Origin: an uncultured Bacteroidales bacterium
GTDB lineage: Bacteria; Bacteroidota; Bacteroidia; Bacteroidales; FEN-979
Direction of reading: 5' to 3'
Assembly (NCBI GenBank): GCA_903885595.1
Contig: CAISJJ010000536.1
Coordinates: forward strand, 1 to 32,183
DNA: 32,183 nucleotides
Position 1 is the stretch's first letter. Each line of letters starts with the position of its first letter. Positions 9,001 through 17,142 of the stretch are shown here, in pieces. The translations under genes and the position numbers were made by a program. A model generated the notes under the pieces. The model made no database searches. It was given only the letters and a program-made list of their open reading frames with translations, and had not been told where the DNA came from.

Positions 9001-9675
9001 CCGGGCGTTGATCATACTACGGGTACCTCAGCCGGAAATTATCTTTACATTGAACCTTCGGTTTATTGCCTGAATAAACTGGCTTCCATGTCAACACCAT
9101 GTCTTGACCTTACCAACGGGGTCAACCCCGGGCTGTCGTTATGGTATCATGCCTTTGGTGCAGATATCGGATCGTTTCATGTTGATCTTTTTTCAGGATC
9201 TGATGTAATTATGGATATTGCAGAACCGGTTGCCGGAAACCAGGGTGATGAATGGAAAGAGATGGAGATTGACCTTACGCCATGGATTGGCCAGGTTGTC
9301 GGGATCAGGTTCAGGGGTATAACGACCTGTAAAGATAAGGGTGATTTTGCCATCGATGATTTTGGTGTTGCAGAGGTGATCACCTCAGTTGATGGACTTC
9401 AGACAAGCCAGCCTGATCATCTTTCAGTATATCCAAACCCGGCCGGGAAAGAGGTGACAGTTTCGCTTCCGGATGCCGGAGATCAATCATGGGTTCTTCG
9501 CATGGTCGACATGTACGGACGGGTCGTTTACAGCAAATCCATCCGTGCAGCCGATCAGAAAATTCAGGAAGTAATCAGCCTGTCAAACCTTCAAAATGGC
9601 ACTTATCTGCTTGATTTAAAGTCGGATAAAAAATCTTATCAAAAGAAGTTAAGCATCATGGGAACGCAGTATTAA
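6025..9675 (+). CDS. Secreted S8 (subtilisin-family) serine peptidase with T9SS sorting domain
   Basis: A 1216-residue multidomain extracellular protease. A signal peptide (MRKNFLFILLCLFIFSFANS) is followed by a propeptide-like region to about residue 220. The catalytic triad is visible: Asp246 in LQDDG, His272 in NHGDHCAGI and Ser443 in SGTSMSCPG, with oxyanion Asn363 in SAGNSG. Next come a jelly-roll/P-like beta domain (about 510-640), an Ig-like segment beginning ILTYPIGGESL, and a fibronectin-like segment. A MAM/ConA-like domain (about 970-1115) ends in KGDFAIDDFGV. A type A T9SS sorting domain begins at SVYPNPAGKEVTVSLP (about 1134). All catalytic residues are present, so it should be active. 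Likely role: degradation of external protein for nutrition. Confidence 0.92.
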   Translation: MRKNFLFILLCLFIFSFANSQKNAVDYTIHLKTATLVPEPNAKEYLSSWISNRGDSFNSHYFRIVQFSRTPVESEKVMLKNAGVELLDYLPSLAYFASFTKDINADAMLNLPVRSIMDVAPDYKLDPLLFSENYPGHSIVDGNKIKLMVSYYPNLDPAQAVDALRAEGLVITERDDFGKFVTVITPITEIMRIASLPLVLFMEPVSPDPAPENYTGRTLHHTNVIASDYVTGRHYDGTGVHIMLQDDGVIGPHIDYQGRIGAQFVTVNNGNHGDHCAGIIMGAGNRDPKAKGNAFGADIYVYNVSPSYPGFSAIPTVYASLGIRVTSASYSDGCNTGYTSLTRTLDQQVRTYPSLFHVFSAGNSGVEDCGYGAGAGWGNITGGHKMGKNVITVANLDYQDNLSSSSSRGPAHDGRIKPDIGAKGTDVNSTIDPNDYELKSGTSMSCPGIAGTLAQLIQGYRELNNGKDPKAGLLKAVILNTAEDLGNPGPDFKFGWGRVNALRAIQVIEEERYDSGVITQGSSVIHSISVPANTAQLRVMVYWTDYQASVNTNWALVNNLDITLTDPGSTVWKPWVLSRYPHPDSLDKPATRGVDNRNNMEQVTLENPGAGTYTLNVQGFNVPQGPQTYYVVYEFIPDAVILTYPIGGESLVPGETETIRWDAYGSGEPFSLWISKDNGQNWDPIAENLSGGTRYFNWTVAYNLTAEALVKVTRGGSESQSAVPFSISGVPCNVTVDWACQDALHLSWSEVVGAASYEVFRLGEKYMEPIGITSNTSFIVNAPSPTTSTWLSVRAIGENGAVGRRAVAVEKAAGTFNCHPVDAMMSAAPTAEWGVFQSCMSLNAVNVPVEVKNFGLEPITNPTLHFQLDAGPVYTETYNGTIDPDSTGYYTFTEKIDISAIGSHMLTTWVEYPADQNPVNDTLQRPIEVIEGSTMSIGSIQTFDAWVKCLSAPICELYSCPLEDGWINLANDVYDHHDWRTFRGNTPSPGTGPGVDHTTGTSAGNYLYIEPSVYCLNKLASMSTPCLDLTNGVNPGLSLWYHAFGADIGSFHVDLFSGSDVIMDIAEPVAGNQGDEWKEMEIDLTPWIGQVVGIRFRGITTCKDKGDFAIDDFGVAEVITSVDGLQTSQPDHLSVYPNPAGKEVTVSLPDAGDQSWVLRMVDMYGRVVYSKSIRAADQKIQEVISLSNLQNGTYLLDLKSDKKSYQKKLSIMGTQY

Positions 9676-9698
9676 CAGTTTTAAAAATCGGGCGCTCC

Positions 9699-9726
9699 TC
9701 CATGCTATGGTTTTAGCTGGCATGGA
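9699..9726. repeat. Hairpin TCCATGC / GCATGGA between two secreted-protein genes
   Basis: 7-nt arms at 9699-9705 and 9720-9726 with a 14-nt loop lie in the 75-bp gap between the subtilisin and the YCF48-like gene. No T-tract follows, so termination is uncertain. It may separate or moderate expression of the two co-oriented genes. Confidence 0.3.
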
Positions 9727-9750
9727 ATTTACGATTGAAACAGTACATGG

Positions 9751-11109
9751 ATGAAAAAAAACCAGGTTAAGTTTTTATTTTTAACCATGATGCTTTTGGC
9801 TTGCATCGTTTCTCCGGCACAGGGGACATGGGAGAAAATGGATATTCCCACGCATCACTATTTGAAATCGGTTTATTTTACCGATAGTTTGTATGGATGG
9901 GTTGCAGGCGATTCCGGCACAATCCTCCATACAACCGATGGTGGAGTTTCATGGCTTATGCAGGATTGTCACAGTTTCAATGAAATTGTTGATGTTTTTT
10001 TCCTGAACCGGAATCTCGGATGGGCCTCAGCCTTAAATTACAACACGCCTCCATTTGGAACCGTATTGCTAAAGACAACCAATGGCGGTGATGATTGGGT
10101 TGAATATCCCTATCCCGTCGAAAATATTTTTATATCCTGTATCCTTTTCAGGGATTCGCTCACCGGCTGGATTGGTGGCACCCCGCATGCGCTGGCCAAA
10201 ACGACGAATGGAGGCCTCGATTGGCAGGAGGCTTCGGTTGATACGTCCATTCTTGCATTCTTTCCGGTGCTGAGCATCCAGTTTTACGATGACAGGTACG
10301 GTTATGCAAGTGGTGGAATGTTTGATATTGCAGGTGTTATCTGGAGGACCTCTGACGGAGGCTCGATGTGGTATGCGATTGATGCGTCAGAAGCCCCGGC
10401 CGATGAGGTTCATGGTTTGCACATTTTTGATTCCCTCAATGTTATGGGTGCAGGCGGAGATCCCGATTTTGGTTATGGTGTGGGAATGATCAGAACGTCG
10501 GACGGGGGAATGCACTGGACCTACGATGAACTGGATATACAGGGCAATGCCTATGATATTGATTTCAGAACCAATTCAGAGGTTTGGGCGCCTTTGGGCC
10601 CCAAACAAAAGTTTATCTACAGCCTCGATGCCGGGAATACATGGAACTGGATTACAACGCCGGATTCCACTGCCATCTACGATGTTATTTTCCCCGACTC
10701 GCTGCATGGATTTGCCGTCGGTCAAAAGGGAGCCATGCTGAAATACAGGCCACGGATTGTGCCATCGGTTCCATCAATCTCAGCAGTTTATGAAGGATTT
10801 ATGTTATCCCAGAATTACCCCAACCCCTTCCGGATTACGACAAAATTCAAATACTATGTTCCGCCCCCGGAGAAAAATAATCATCTTATTCCCGACCAAT
10901 CCGACGCTTTTCTTGAGATCGGGGTTTATAACATGTTGGGAAAGGAAGAAACCTCCTTGACAGGGTCCAATACCCTGACAGGGTGGCATGAAATGGAACT
11001 TGTGACCGGCGATCTTCCGGCCGGCATTTACTTTTATCAGTTGCGCCTTATCAACCGAGGACAAATATTTCCGGTAACCGCGCCCAGGAAATTCATTCTA
11101 ATGAGATAG
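9751..11109 (+). CDS. Secreted YCF48/BNR-repeat protein with T9SS sorting domain
   Basis: A 452-residue protein with a signal peptide ending near SPAQG (residues 21-25). Six Asp-box-like repeats follow the pattern S/T-T/x-D/N-G-G-x-x-W at about residues 61-68, 109-116, 151-158, 200-207, 249-256 and 291-298, as expected of a YCF48-like beta-propeller. A type A T9SS sorting domain starts with LSQNYPNPFRITTKFKYYVP (352-371) and ends with PAGIYFYQLRL plus a short tail. The propeller family includes photosystem assembly factors in cyanobacteria. In Bacteroidota such proteins are secreted and mostly uncharacterised, so no enzyme activity is claimed. It lies 75 bp after the subtilisin gene. Its last 12 bases overlap the 3' end of the convergent BNR gene. 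Confidence 0.85.
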   Translation: MKKNQVKFLFLTMMLLACIVSPAQGTWEKMDIPTHHYLKSVYFTDSLYGWVAGDSGTILHTTDGGVSWLMQDCHSFNEIVDVFFLNRNLGWASALNYNTPPFGTVLLKTTNGGDDWVEYPYPVENIFISCILFRDSLTGWIGGTPHALAKTTNGGLDWQEASVDTSILAFFPVLSIQFYDDRYGYASGGMFDIAGVIWRTSDGGSMWYAIDASEAPADEVHGLHIFDSLNVMGAGGDPDFGYGVGMIRTSDGGMHWTYDELDIQGNAYDIDFRTNSEVWAPLGPKQKFIYSLDAGNTWNWITTPDSTAIYDVIFPDSLHGFAVGQKGAMLKYRPRIVPSVPSISAVYEGFMLSQNYPNPFRITTKFKYYVPPPEKNNHLIPDQSDAFLEIGVYNMLGKEETSLTGSNTLTGWHEMELVTGDLPAGIYFYQLRLINRGQIFPVTAPRKFILMR

Positions 11110-12750
11110 GGATTGATCAATAACGATCATCCTTTTGGTTTCGACCCGGTCTTGAAGGATCAGCCTGAAAATGTATATTCCATTCCCAGTGAAATGTGAT
11201 TTGTTAATGAGTGCCGGATTGAATTCAACCTCGTAATATCCCGGATATTTGATCTCATTTACAAGTTCCATCACTTCATTGCCAGGAAGATCATAGATTT
11301 TTAAGGATACATGGCCAACCGAAGTTATCCGGAATCCAATCCTGGTGTTGTTCGTGAATGGGTTGGGATAATTTTGTTTTAATCCGGCAACATTTGATTG
11401 GTCCACTTCTCCGATGTGATTGACATCAGAAAAATCGATCGGGACAGTCCATATCTGGTAGATCCCCGTAGAATTATCCATCCAAACAGGGATCAGCCTT
11501 GAATCAGTCGATGTAATGTCGATATTGTCACCCTGGTATCCTTGCCCGAGGTAACCGATTGGCGCAGGCTGAAAATTATGATCACTGATCTCATATTCAT
11601 GCCATGAATTGCCGCCATCAAGTGATCTTGCCAGAAATACCCCGGCTGAATCATTTGTGGTATGCCGGTCATCATAAAAAATAATGTTGATGGCACCGTA
11701 TTTATCGATGTGCATCGATGGAAAGTATTGTGTTTTTCCATTGTTCAGCGCATCCTGGTTTACCCTTATCCCCTGCGACCAGGTATTCCCGCCATCGGTG
11801 GACCGGTGCAAAATAATATCCGGATCCGATCCCGCAGGTGCAAGGTTCTTCTGCCCGCTCACAATATAGATCCATCCCCTCCTGACACCGCTTGTCGTAT
11901 CTACCGCGATGCCTGGCAATCCATTCACCCGGATGTTCTTTTTATTGGGAAGCACTCCGGTAATGCCGTTTACAGCAAATGCATTCTCAGTGACACTCCA
12001 GTCTTCTCCGCCATTTGACGAAGAGGCGAACCCGACCAGAATTTCATTAAAAGGAGTCACATCAATGACCCCTGCCCAACATGCGTAAAGCGTTCCATCC
12101 GGGCCAATGGCAATATCACCGCCGGCGCTTCTGTTTAACGGATTGTTAATGGGTTTTGGTGTAATCCAGTGTTGAGCAGCATCATCTGTATAAGCAACCA
12201 TCAGCGGATAGGGTAGGGCGAACTTAACCCAAACCGCATAGGTTCGGCCAAAATATGAACTCTCAGGGCCAACATCGGTGGCCAGCGCTGCCCGCTCCAG
12301 GTCATCGGTTGAAATTACATTTTGCGGTGACCAGGTTTGCCCGTTATCCAGGGAATAGTGCGAATACAAACCAACAAACGGCGACCGTCCCATGCGGGTA
12401 AGGATAAAGGTTCCGTTTTTATCGATGGTTATCCCGGGATCGCCGCCATGGAATTCGATGGGTGTACCCGTGCATGTATCATTACCCGTCCAGTTGCTGC
12501 CTCCGTTTGCGGAAGTGTAAATCCCCTCACTGATAAAAAAGGGATAAAATTTTAAGGTGTTGCACGCGGAAAAAAGAAGTTGGGGATCCAAGGGGCTTTT
12601 AACAATGAAAACCTCCGTTTGGTTTAAATTTCCCGGATATATCCTGTAATTCGTTCCGAATTTAAGCGGGTAATCACCATGTTCGTGGTTTTGTGCAAAA
12701 ACAGCTGTCAGATTAATCAGGAAAAATAATAAAACATGTAATATTCTCAT
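11098..12750 (-). CDS. Secreted BNR-repeat (sialidase-fold) protein with T9SS sorting domain
   Basis: A 550-residue protein with signal peptide MRILHVLLFFLINLTAVFAQ. Several Asp boxes are visible (SANGGSNW, SLDNGQTWS, SSNGGEDWS, STDGGNTWS, SLDGGNSWH), giving a six-bladed sialidase-type propeller. I do not see a convincing arginine triad or the N-terminal FRIP motif, so true sialidase activity is doubtful. A type A T9SS sorting domain begins at about residue 457 (LKQNYPNPFTNNTRIGF). It is convergent with the YCF48-like gene, overlapping by 12 bp, and sits 87 bp downstream of the TonB receptor gene on the same strand, possibly in one transcript. Confidence 0.82.
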   Translation of the reverse strand: MRILHVLLFFLINLTAVFAQNHEHGDYPLKFGTNYRIYPGNLNQTEVFIVKSPLDPQLLFSACNTLKFYPFFISEGIYTSANGGSNWTGNDTCTGTPIEFHGGDPGITIDKNGTFILTRMGRSPFVGLYSHYSLDNGQTWSPQNVISTDDLERAALATDVGPESSYFGRTYAVWVKFALPYPLMVAYTDDAAQHWITPKPINNPLNRSAGGDIAIGPDGTLYACWAGVIDVTPFNEILVGFASSSNGGEDWSVTENAFAVNGITGVLPNKKNIRVNGLPGIAVDTTSGVRRGWIYIVSGQKNLAPAGSDPDIILHRSTDGGNTWSQGIRVNQDALNNGKTQYFPSMHIDKYGAINIIFYDDRHTTNDSAGVFLARSLDGGNSWHEYEISDHNFQPAPIGYLGQGYQGDNIDITSTDSRLIPVWMDNSTGIYQIWTVPIDFSDVNHIGEVDQSNVAGLKQNYPNPFTNNTRIGFRITSVGHVSLKIYDLPGNEVMELVNEIKYPGYYEVEFNPALINKSHFTGNGIYIFRLILQDRVETKRMIVIDQSLSH

Positions 12751-12837
12751 TATAAATTTATTAATGAATTTTCAGGCTGAAGTTCTCCTGGATCCGCAAT
12801 TCCTGTTATCATCATTTCCGGCCCTTGTGAAAACCGG

Positions 12838-14994
12838 CTAAAAAGTATATCCCAGGTTAATTGAAAGGTAATAATCCCTTGGGGCGCCTGCTTCATAAAA
12901 TCGCTTATCGGCTGAATTGGTATTGGTAAATCCGACATAAATCTCGTTAAAAATATTATTGATCCCCCCGGAAGCCATGATGTTTAATTTTCCGAATCTC
13001 AGATCCAGTCCCAACAAACCATTCAGAAGGTTATAGGCCTTTGTCTTGTCGGTGTTTTCATCGTCAACCCACAGACCGCTGATTCCCTGGTAACTGGCTT
13101 TTGCAAATATGTTTACATGCTTGCCAAGCGGTCGGGAGTAGGCAAGCGAAACATACAGATTATTTGTTGGAACACTCGGTACAATGTTGCCTGAAAAATC
13201 CTTGGTGTGGCTTACCAGATTTCCAAGGGAGTCTTCAATGGTTTTGGCTTCATAGGTCAGATATTTGAAATCAGACCAGGTATAGGTCAGTCCGAAGTTA
13301 AGGCCTTCATATATTTCAAGCTGTGCCCCCAGTTCAACACCCAACCGGTTTGTCTTGGCTGCATTCCGGTAAAATACTTCACCTAAAACCTCATAAGGAA
13401 TGATTTCATTGTCAATGCGGATGTTAAAGATGGTCGCTTCATATATGAATCTTTTAAGAAAACGCTTATCCCATCTGAACATATTCCCCTTGATCCCGAT
13501 TTCGAAGTTTTGCGACTCTTGAGGGTTTAGATCCTGGTTAAACAGATAGGCCGGAACAGGACTCGCCATTTCATTCGCTGCGGGAGCATCGAAACTTAAT
13601 CCGAATGAGGTGTATAGTGCAATCAAAGGGGTTAGTTTATAATTCAAAGCAAGTTTAGGCGTAAATGCATTGAATGGCCTTCGGTCGGTGCGCGATGGTA
13701 AAGTCTCCTCCGTTTGGTCATATACGACATTGTCATAACGGCCTGTCAATAATACAAACATTTTTTCCTTGAGAATTTCGAAATTATCAGATATGTAAAA
13801 ACCCTTATTGACAATGTTCTCGCTTTCCAACTGAAGGATCTGGTCTCCCTTTTCCCCGTTGATGTTTTCGTAATATTCGGTTCTTGCAGGTTGCGAGAAC
13901 AGGTCACCACCAATTGAAAATTCATTATGTCGTTTCCCCAGCATTGATTTATTGGTATACCTTCCACTGAGTCCTAAGCCGTAACGGTTTATAATCCGGT
14001 AGTCTTTTGCCGTGCGTTCAAAAAATTTAATGGTACCGTAGGCAGTGATCTCAATTTCATTATTTAAGTTCCCTCCGAATGCTGCATCATACCTGATCAC
14101 TACTCTTCCCTTTGTCGTAATCCGTTTCTCATCACGGCTGACCGATTTGGGATTTGCCTGCCAGGGATCTGCTTCAAATTCCGCTTTGGTCAATGAGCCC
14201 GGCAGTTTAATGGCGCCGTCGACAAAATACCCCAGGATAGAAAGTGATGTGTGCGGAGAGGGATTGGTCTCCAGTACCATGTTCACAATGTGCCAGTATT
14301 CGTTGTTGTGCTGTCGGTACCCATCATAATTTATGTAGCTGTATGTCGTAAGGAACCGGTATTTATCTGTTTTGACTGCAGCTTTAAACCCATTTTTTCG
14401 CAATCCGAAAGATCCGAACTGATTGAACTGAACAATGGAGGACCGGTCAAACTCGATGTCATTGATGAAGTTTGCAACTCCTCCCGGCGCATTGGTGTAA
14501 AGGGATGATGCGTTGCCCTTCACGATCTCTATCCTGCCGATTGAATTGAAATCCAGCGCCTCCAGGCGAGTTTGTCCATCAGGTTCCGATTCGGGTATGT
14601 CATCCAGTAAAATCCTGATTCCACGTACCCCCGAATTCGAACGGCTGCCAAAACCCCTGATTGAAAACCTGACATCATGATCGCCGTAGCGTGATTGTAA
14701 AAATAAACCAGGGACAGCAGAAAGCATATCATTAGAGCCTATTTTCCGGTCATATTTGTATGAAGTGTAATTCAAACGGACAACCGAATAGGGAATATCG
14801 ATGATGCGGTGCGACACCCTGGTAGCCGTAATAACCACCTCATCCAATTCACGGTATATGGTATCGGGAATGGAAGGTAATGTGTCATTCAGGGTGATTT
14901 TCTGCGAAAAGGCATTCAAGTTCCCAAGTCCAAGCAGGATCAGGAGCATCAATGTCGAAAAAGTAATTTTTTTCTTACCGGAGTTCCTTTTCAT
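12838..14994 (-). CDS. TonB-dependent outer-membrane receptor (FecA-like)
   Basis: A 718-residue outer-membrane receptor for TonB-driven uptake. The signal peptide ends near AFSQ (28-31). A TonB-box-like DEVVITATR lies at 51-59 and the plug domain at about 62-178, with the conserved VRFSIRGFGSRSNSGVRG, DGQTRLEALDFNSIGRIEIV and APGGVANFIND segments. The 22-stranded barrel follows and ends in NLGYTF with a terminal Phe. There is no carboxypeptidase-like N-terminal domain and no SusD partner, so it is not a SusC-type glycan receptor. The plug resembles iron-siderophore/citrate receptors. The substrate cannot be fixed from sequence, and no siderophore genes are nearby. Confidence 0.9.
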   Translation of the reverse strand: MKRNSGKKKITFSTLMLLILLGLGNLNAFSQKITLNDTLPSIPDTIYRELDEVVITATRVSHRIIDIPYSVVRLNYTSYKYDRKIGSNDMLSAVPGLFLQSRYGDHDVRFSIRGFGSRSNSGVRGIRILLDDIPESEPDGQTRLEALDFNSIGRIEIVKGNASSLYTNAPGGVANFINDIEFDRSSIVQFNQFGSFGLRKNGFKAAVKTDKYRFLTTYSYINYDGYRQHNNEYWHIVNMVLETNPSPHTSLSILGYFVDGAIKLPGSLTKAEFEADPWQANPKSVSRDEKRITTKGRVVIRYDAAFGGNLNNEIEITAYGTIKFFERTAKDYRIINRYGLGLSGRYTNKSMLGKRHNEFSIGGDLFSQPARTEYYENINGEKGDQILQLESENIVNKGFYISDNFEILKEKMFVLLTGRYDNVVYDQTEETLPSRTDRRPFNAFTPKLALNYKLTPLIALYTSFGLSFDAPAANEMASPVPAYLFNQDLNPQESQNFEIGIKGNMFRWDKRFLKRFIYEATIFNIRIDNEIIPYEVLGEVFYRNAAKTNRLGVELGAQLEIYEGLNFGLTYTWSDFKYLTYEAKTIEDSLGNLVSHTKDFSGNIVPSVPTNNLYVSLAYSRPLGKHVNIFAKASYQGISGLWVDDENTDKTKAYNLLNGLLGLDLRFGKLNIMASGGINNIFNEIYVGFTNTNSADKRFYEAGAPRDYYLSINLGYTF

Positions 14995-15158
14995 AACTAA
15001 TTGTTTGCCAAAGATTCAATTTCAATATATCAATGGTGATCTTGTTGAAAACTGATAACAACCATAAAACAGGTAAAGTTAATATTTTATACCAAAGAAT
15101 GCAACAGTGTCCCGGATTGATTTTAAATGAGCGAACTTTAAGGGCGCTGGAATAGCGA

Positions 15159-16382
15159 TTAAGAATGCCGGTGCAGAAGTTTCATGAATCCGGCGGCTAT
15201 TACATCGAGGTCGAATTCGCTGCAAAGGAAATCGTATCCCCGGGTTCCGGCTTCTGTAAGCAGGGACCTGTTTTCGGCCAGGAATCTGATTTTAACAGAA
15301 AGATCAAGGGCATTTTCGGGCTCAAAAGCCCAGCCTGCTTTTCCTTGTTCAATAAAAAGTTCTTTGGCTTCACCCTCAACACCTAGCAAAACGGGCTTGT
15401 GCAAGGCAAGGTTTTCGAAAATTTTGGATGGAATGGCCCCTTTGAAAAGGTCCAGTTTGCGCAAGGGGATCAGGGCGGCATCCGATGCCCGGATGATTGG
15501 AACAACCTCGCGCTTGGGACGGTTGTCGAGGAAAAAAACATTTGAAAGGTTTAACTCCGCTTTCAAGGCGATAAGCCGGTCACGGATGGGGCCGCTTCCG
15601 ACCAGGATGAATTTAATGTGAGGTCTGTCTTCCAGTATTTTAGCAGCATGGAGTATGACTTCCAATCCCTGTGCATGTCCAAGAATCCCGGCATAAAGCA
15701 GCAACAAATCATCTTGATGAAACCCATTCCTGGCCCGCCACATGGGTTCTTCATCAGTTTTGCTCAATTCATCCATGTCCACCCCGTTCTTGAGCCAATA
15801 AACGGTCTTTGAGGGAAAACGACCGGAGATATTTTTTACAATCCCCTGTGTTTGCCCCGAAATAATGACTGAATGGCTATATAGAAATTCCTCCAGCCGT
15901 GTCGATAATTTTAACAGCGCCGTATTGGTAACCAGTCCAAGTTTTTCAGCGCTTTCAGGCCAGAGATCCGATACATTGAATATCATCCGGGCTCGTTTAA
16001 ATATTGACAATAGCCAGGCTGAAATTCCAAGGAACAATGGCGGCGATTCACACATGACGAAATCCTGCTGCTTAATTTTAAACAGCCCGATCAGAAATGA
16101 CGTTATAACAAAACTGAAATAATTGACCAGCCTGGGAAGAATGGCTTTGCTTGTTCCTGTAAAAATCCAGCAACGGTGAACTGGGATTCCCTCAATTTCT
16201 TCATGGCAGTAAAATTTCCCCCGGTAGCCTTGATGAATATGCATTTGAGGATAGTTTGGCATAGCGGTCAGGACCACAACCTTAACGCCCTGCTTTTGCA
16301 ATCGTTTGGCAAGTTGAAGTAACCGGTTTTGCGGTGCCCCGGTTTCCGGTGGAAAATATTGGGTAATGATCAGGAAGTTCAA
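15159..16382 (-). CDS. WbuB-like family 4 glycosyltransferase
   Basis: A 407-residue GT-B retaining glycosyltransferase. The N-terminal acceptor domain opens with the typical FLIITQYFPPETGAPQNR motif. It contains YRGKFYCHEEIEGIPVHRCW, CESPPLFL (111-118) and NVSDLWPESA (136-145), features shared by WbuB-type sugar transferases of O-antigen or exopolysaccharide synthesis. The C-terminal GT4 domain has LLYAGILGHAQGLEVILHAA and the glycine/glutamate-rich donor site around KIFENLALHKPVLLGVEGEA. It is presumably cytoplasmic or membrane-associated. No other polysaccharide genes are in the window, so its pathway is not shown. It lies 45 bp downstream of the GIY-YIG-like gene, same strand. Confidence 0.85.
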   Translation of the reverse strand: MNFLIITQYFPPETGAPQNRLLQLAKRLQKQGVKVVVLTAMPNYPQMHIHQGYRGKFYCHEEIEGIPVHRCWIFTGTSKAILPRLVNYFSFVITSFLIGLFKIKQQDFVMCESPPLFLGISAWLLSIFKRARMIFNVSDLWPESAEKLGLVTNTALLKLSTRLEEFLYSHSVIISGQTQGIVKNISGRFPSKTVYWLKNGVDMDELSKTDEEPMWRARNGFHQDDLLLLYAGILGHAQGLEVILHAAKILEDRPHIKFILVGSGPIRDRLIALKAELNLSNVFFLDNRPKREVVPIIRASDAALIPLRKLDLFKGAIPSKIFENLALHKPVLLGVEGEAKELFIEQGKAGWAFEPENALDLSVKIRFLAENRSLLTEAGTRGYDFLCSEFDLDVIAAGFMKLLHRHS

Positions 16383-16427
16383 CAGGAAAGCAATTTAGGG
16401 AACCAAAGTTACAATAATTCCCGATAC

Positions 16428-16964
16428 TCATTTTCCCATGGCAAGCCTTCTTTCATTAGGATGGTCGGAGTAAATCTGCACAGCTCTCACCGGAATCACC
16501 TCCTTGTGCTGAGCCCATGCAAGTGCCTCCATGGATTTTGTCTTGTTTTTTCTGGCAGTGACAACAGGATTGATGAGGGCTGTTTTTCCGGTGGAGACCA
16601 GCGTGGTGTTGTCATAATGAAAAACCTCCTGAGCATGTATGTTTGCCGGGGGCTTGTGGGTTAGAATATAAGCTTCCCATGCACGGTGGCGAAAAGGTTG
16701 ATCAACGCCGGCACATGCATAGCATAGTTCATGACCAGTGGCAAGATGTGTCATCCAGGATAATCGGTTTTCCGGAGAAATTACCTCTGCCTTGATATTC
16801 TCTGCTTCCCCGATGTATATTAGTTTTAGCAGGTCTACAGTCTGATCTGCTGCATTGTAACTTGCTTCATAAACAAAGAATATACCTGAATATTCTGCCA
16901 GGCAGGCTTGGTGCTGGTCGCGCCAGTATCCGCTGATATGTATAACGATTGTTTGTTCAGCCAT
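16428..16964 (-). CDS. GIY-YIG-like domain protein
   Basis: A 178-residue protein. Residues 27-52 show GIF...LIYIG, a match to the GIY-YIG nuclease core, but with 20 residues between the two halves instead of the usual 10 or so. Downstream lie Arg67, His73 and a Glu97 in EAYILTHKPPAN, placed like the family's catalytic arginine and metal-binding glutamate. The C-terminal 60 residues are basic and unassigned. A DNA-processing role is possible but unproven. It is divergent from the response-regulator gene; the 178-bp gap contains the operator-like repeats. Its start is the first Met (MAEQTIVIHI). Confidence 0.6.
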   Translation of the reverse strand: MAEQTIVIHISGYWRDQHQACLAEYSGIFFVYEASYNAADQTVDLLKLIYIGEAENIKAEVISPENRLSWMTHLATGHELCYACAGVDQPFRHRAWEAYILTHKPPANIHAQEVFHYDNTTLVSTGKTALINPVVTARKNKTKSMEALAWAQHKEVIPVRAVQIYSDHPNERRLAMGK

Positions 16965-17062
16965 CAGGGAGATTTAAAATGGGAAGCATTAACTTCAATA
17001 ACTGTACCAAAATCATAAAACACATATAATCAGCAATATGACGTATATTTATAAAAATTTGA

Positions 17063-17130
17063 GTGTAAAATGTGTAAAATAACTTTACAGTTAATGTAAA
17101 ATTATTTTACATTTGTTTACACTTTTTACA
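17063..17130. promoter_or_regulatory. Operator cluster GTGTAAA-N5-TTTACA upstream of the response regulator
   Basis: Two full dyads are present: GTGTAAAATAACTTTACAG at 17072-17090 and ATGTAAAATTATTTTACAT at 17094-17112, with centres 22 bp apart. A flanking half site GTGTAAA lies at 17063-17069, and reversed half sites TTTACAC and TTTACA lie at 17116-17122 and 17125-17130. The cluster ends 12 bp before the ATG at 17143. The same 6-5-6 dyad occurs twice upstream of the precursor gene at 28270-28318. The position so close to the start suggests autoregulation, probably repression, of the regulator gene. That is inference. Confidence 0.75.
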
Positions 17131-17142
17131 ATCGTATTTGAC

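Noticed and set aside
11098..12750. Annotation as an active sialidase
   Set aside because: Asp boxes are present, but the FRIP motif and arginine triad are not evident. Called only as a BNR/sialidase-fold protein.
15184..15621. 145-residue plus-strand open frame opposite the glycosyltransferase
   Set aside because: It is a shadow of a clear coding region and shows no family features.
17113..17142. TTG start for the response regulator
   Set aside because: It would add ten residues ahead of a complete receiver domain and would make the operator half sites coding. The ATG at 17143 fits the family.
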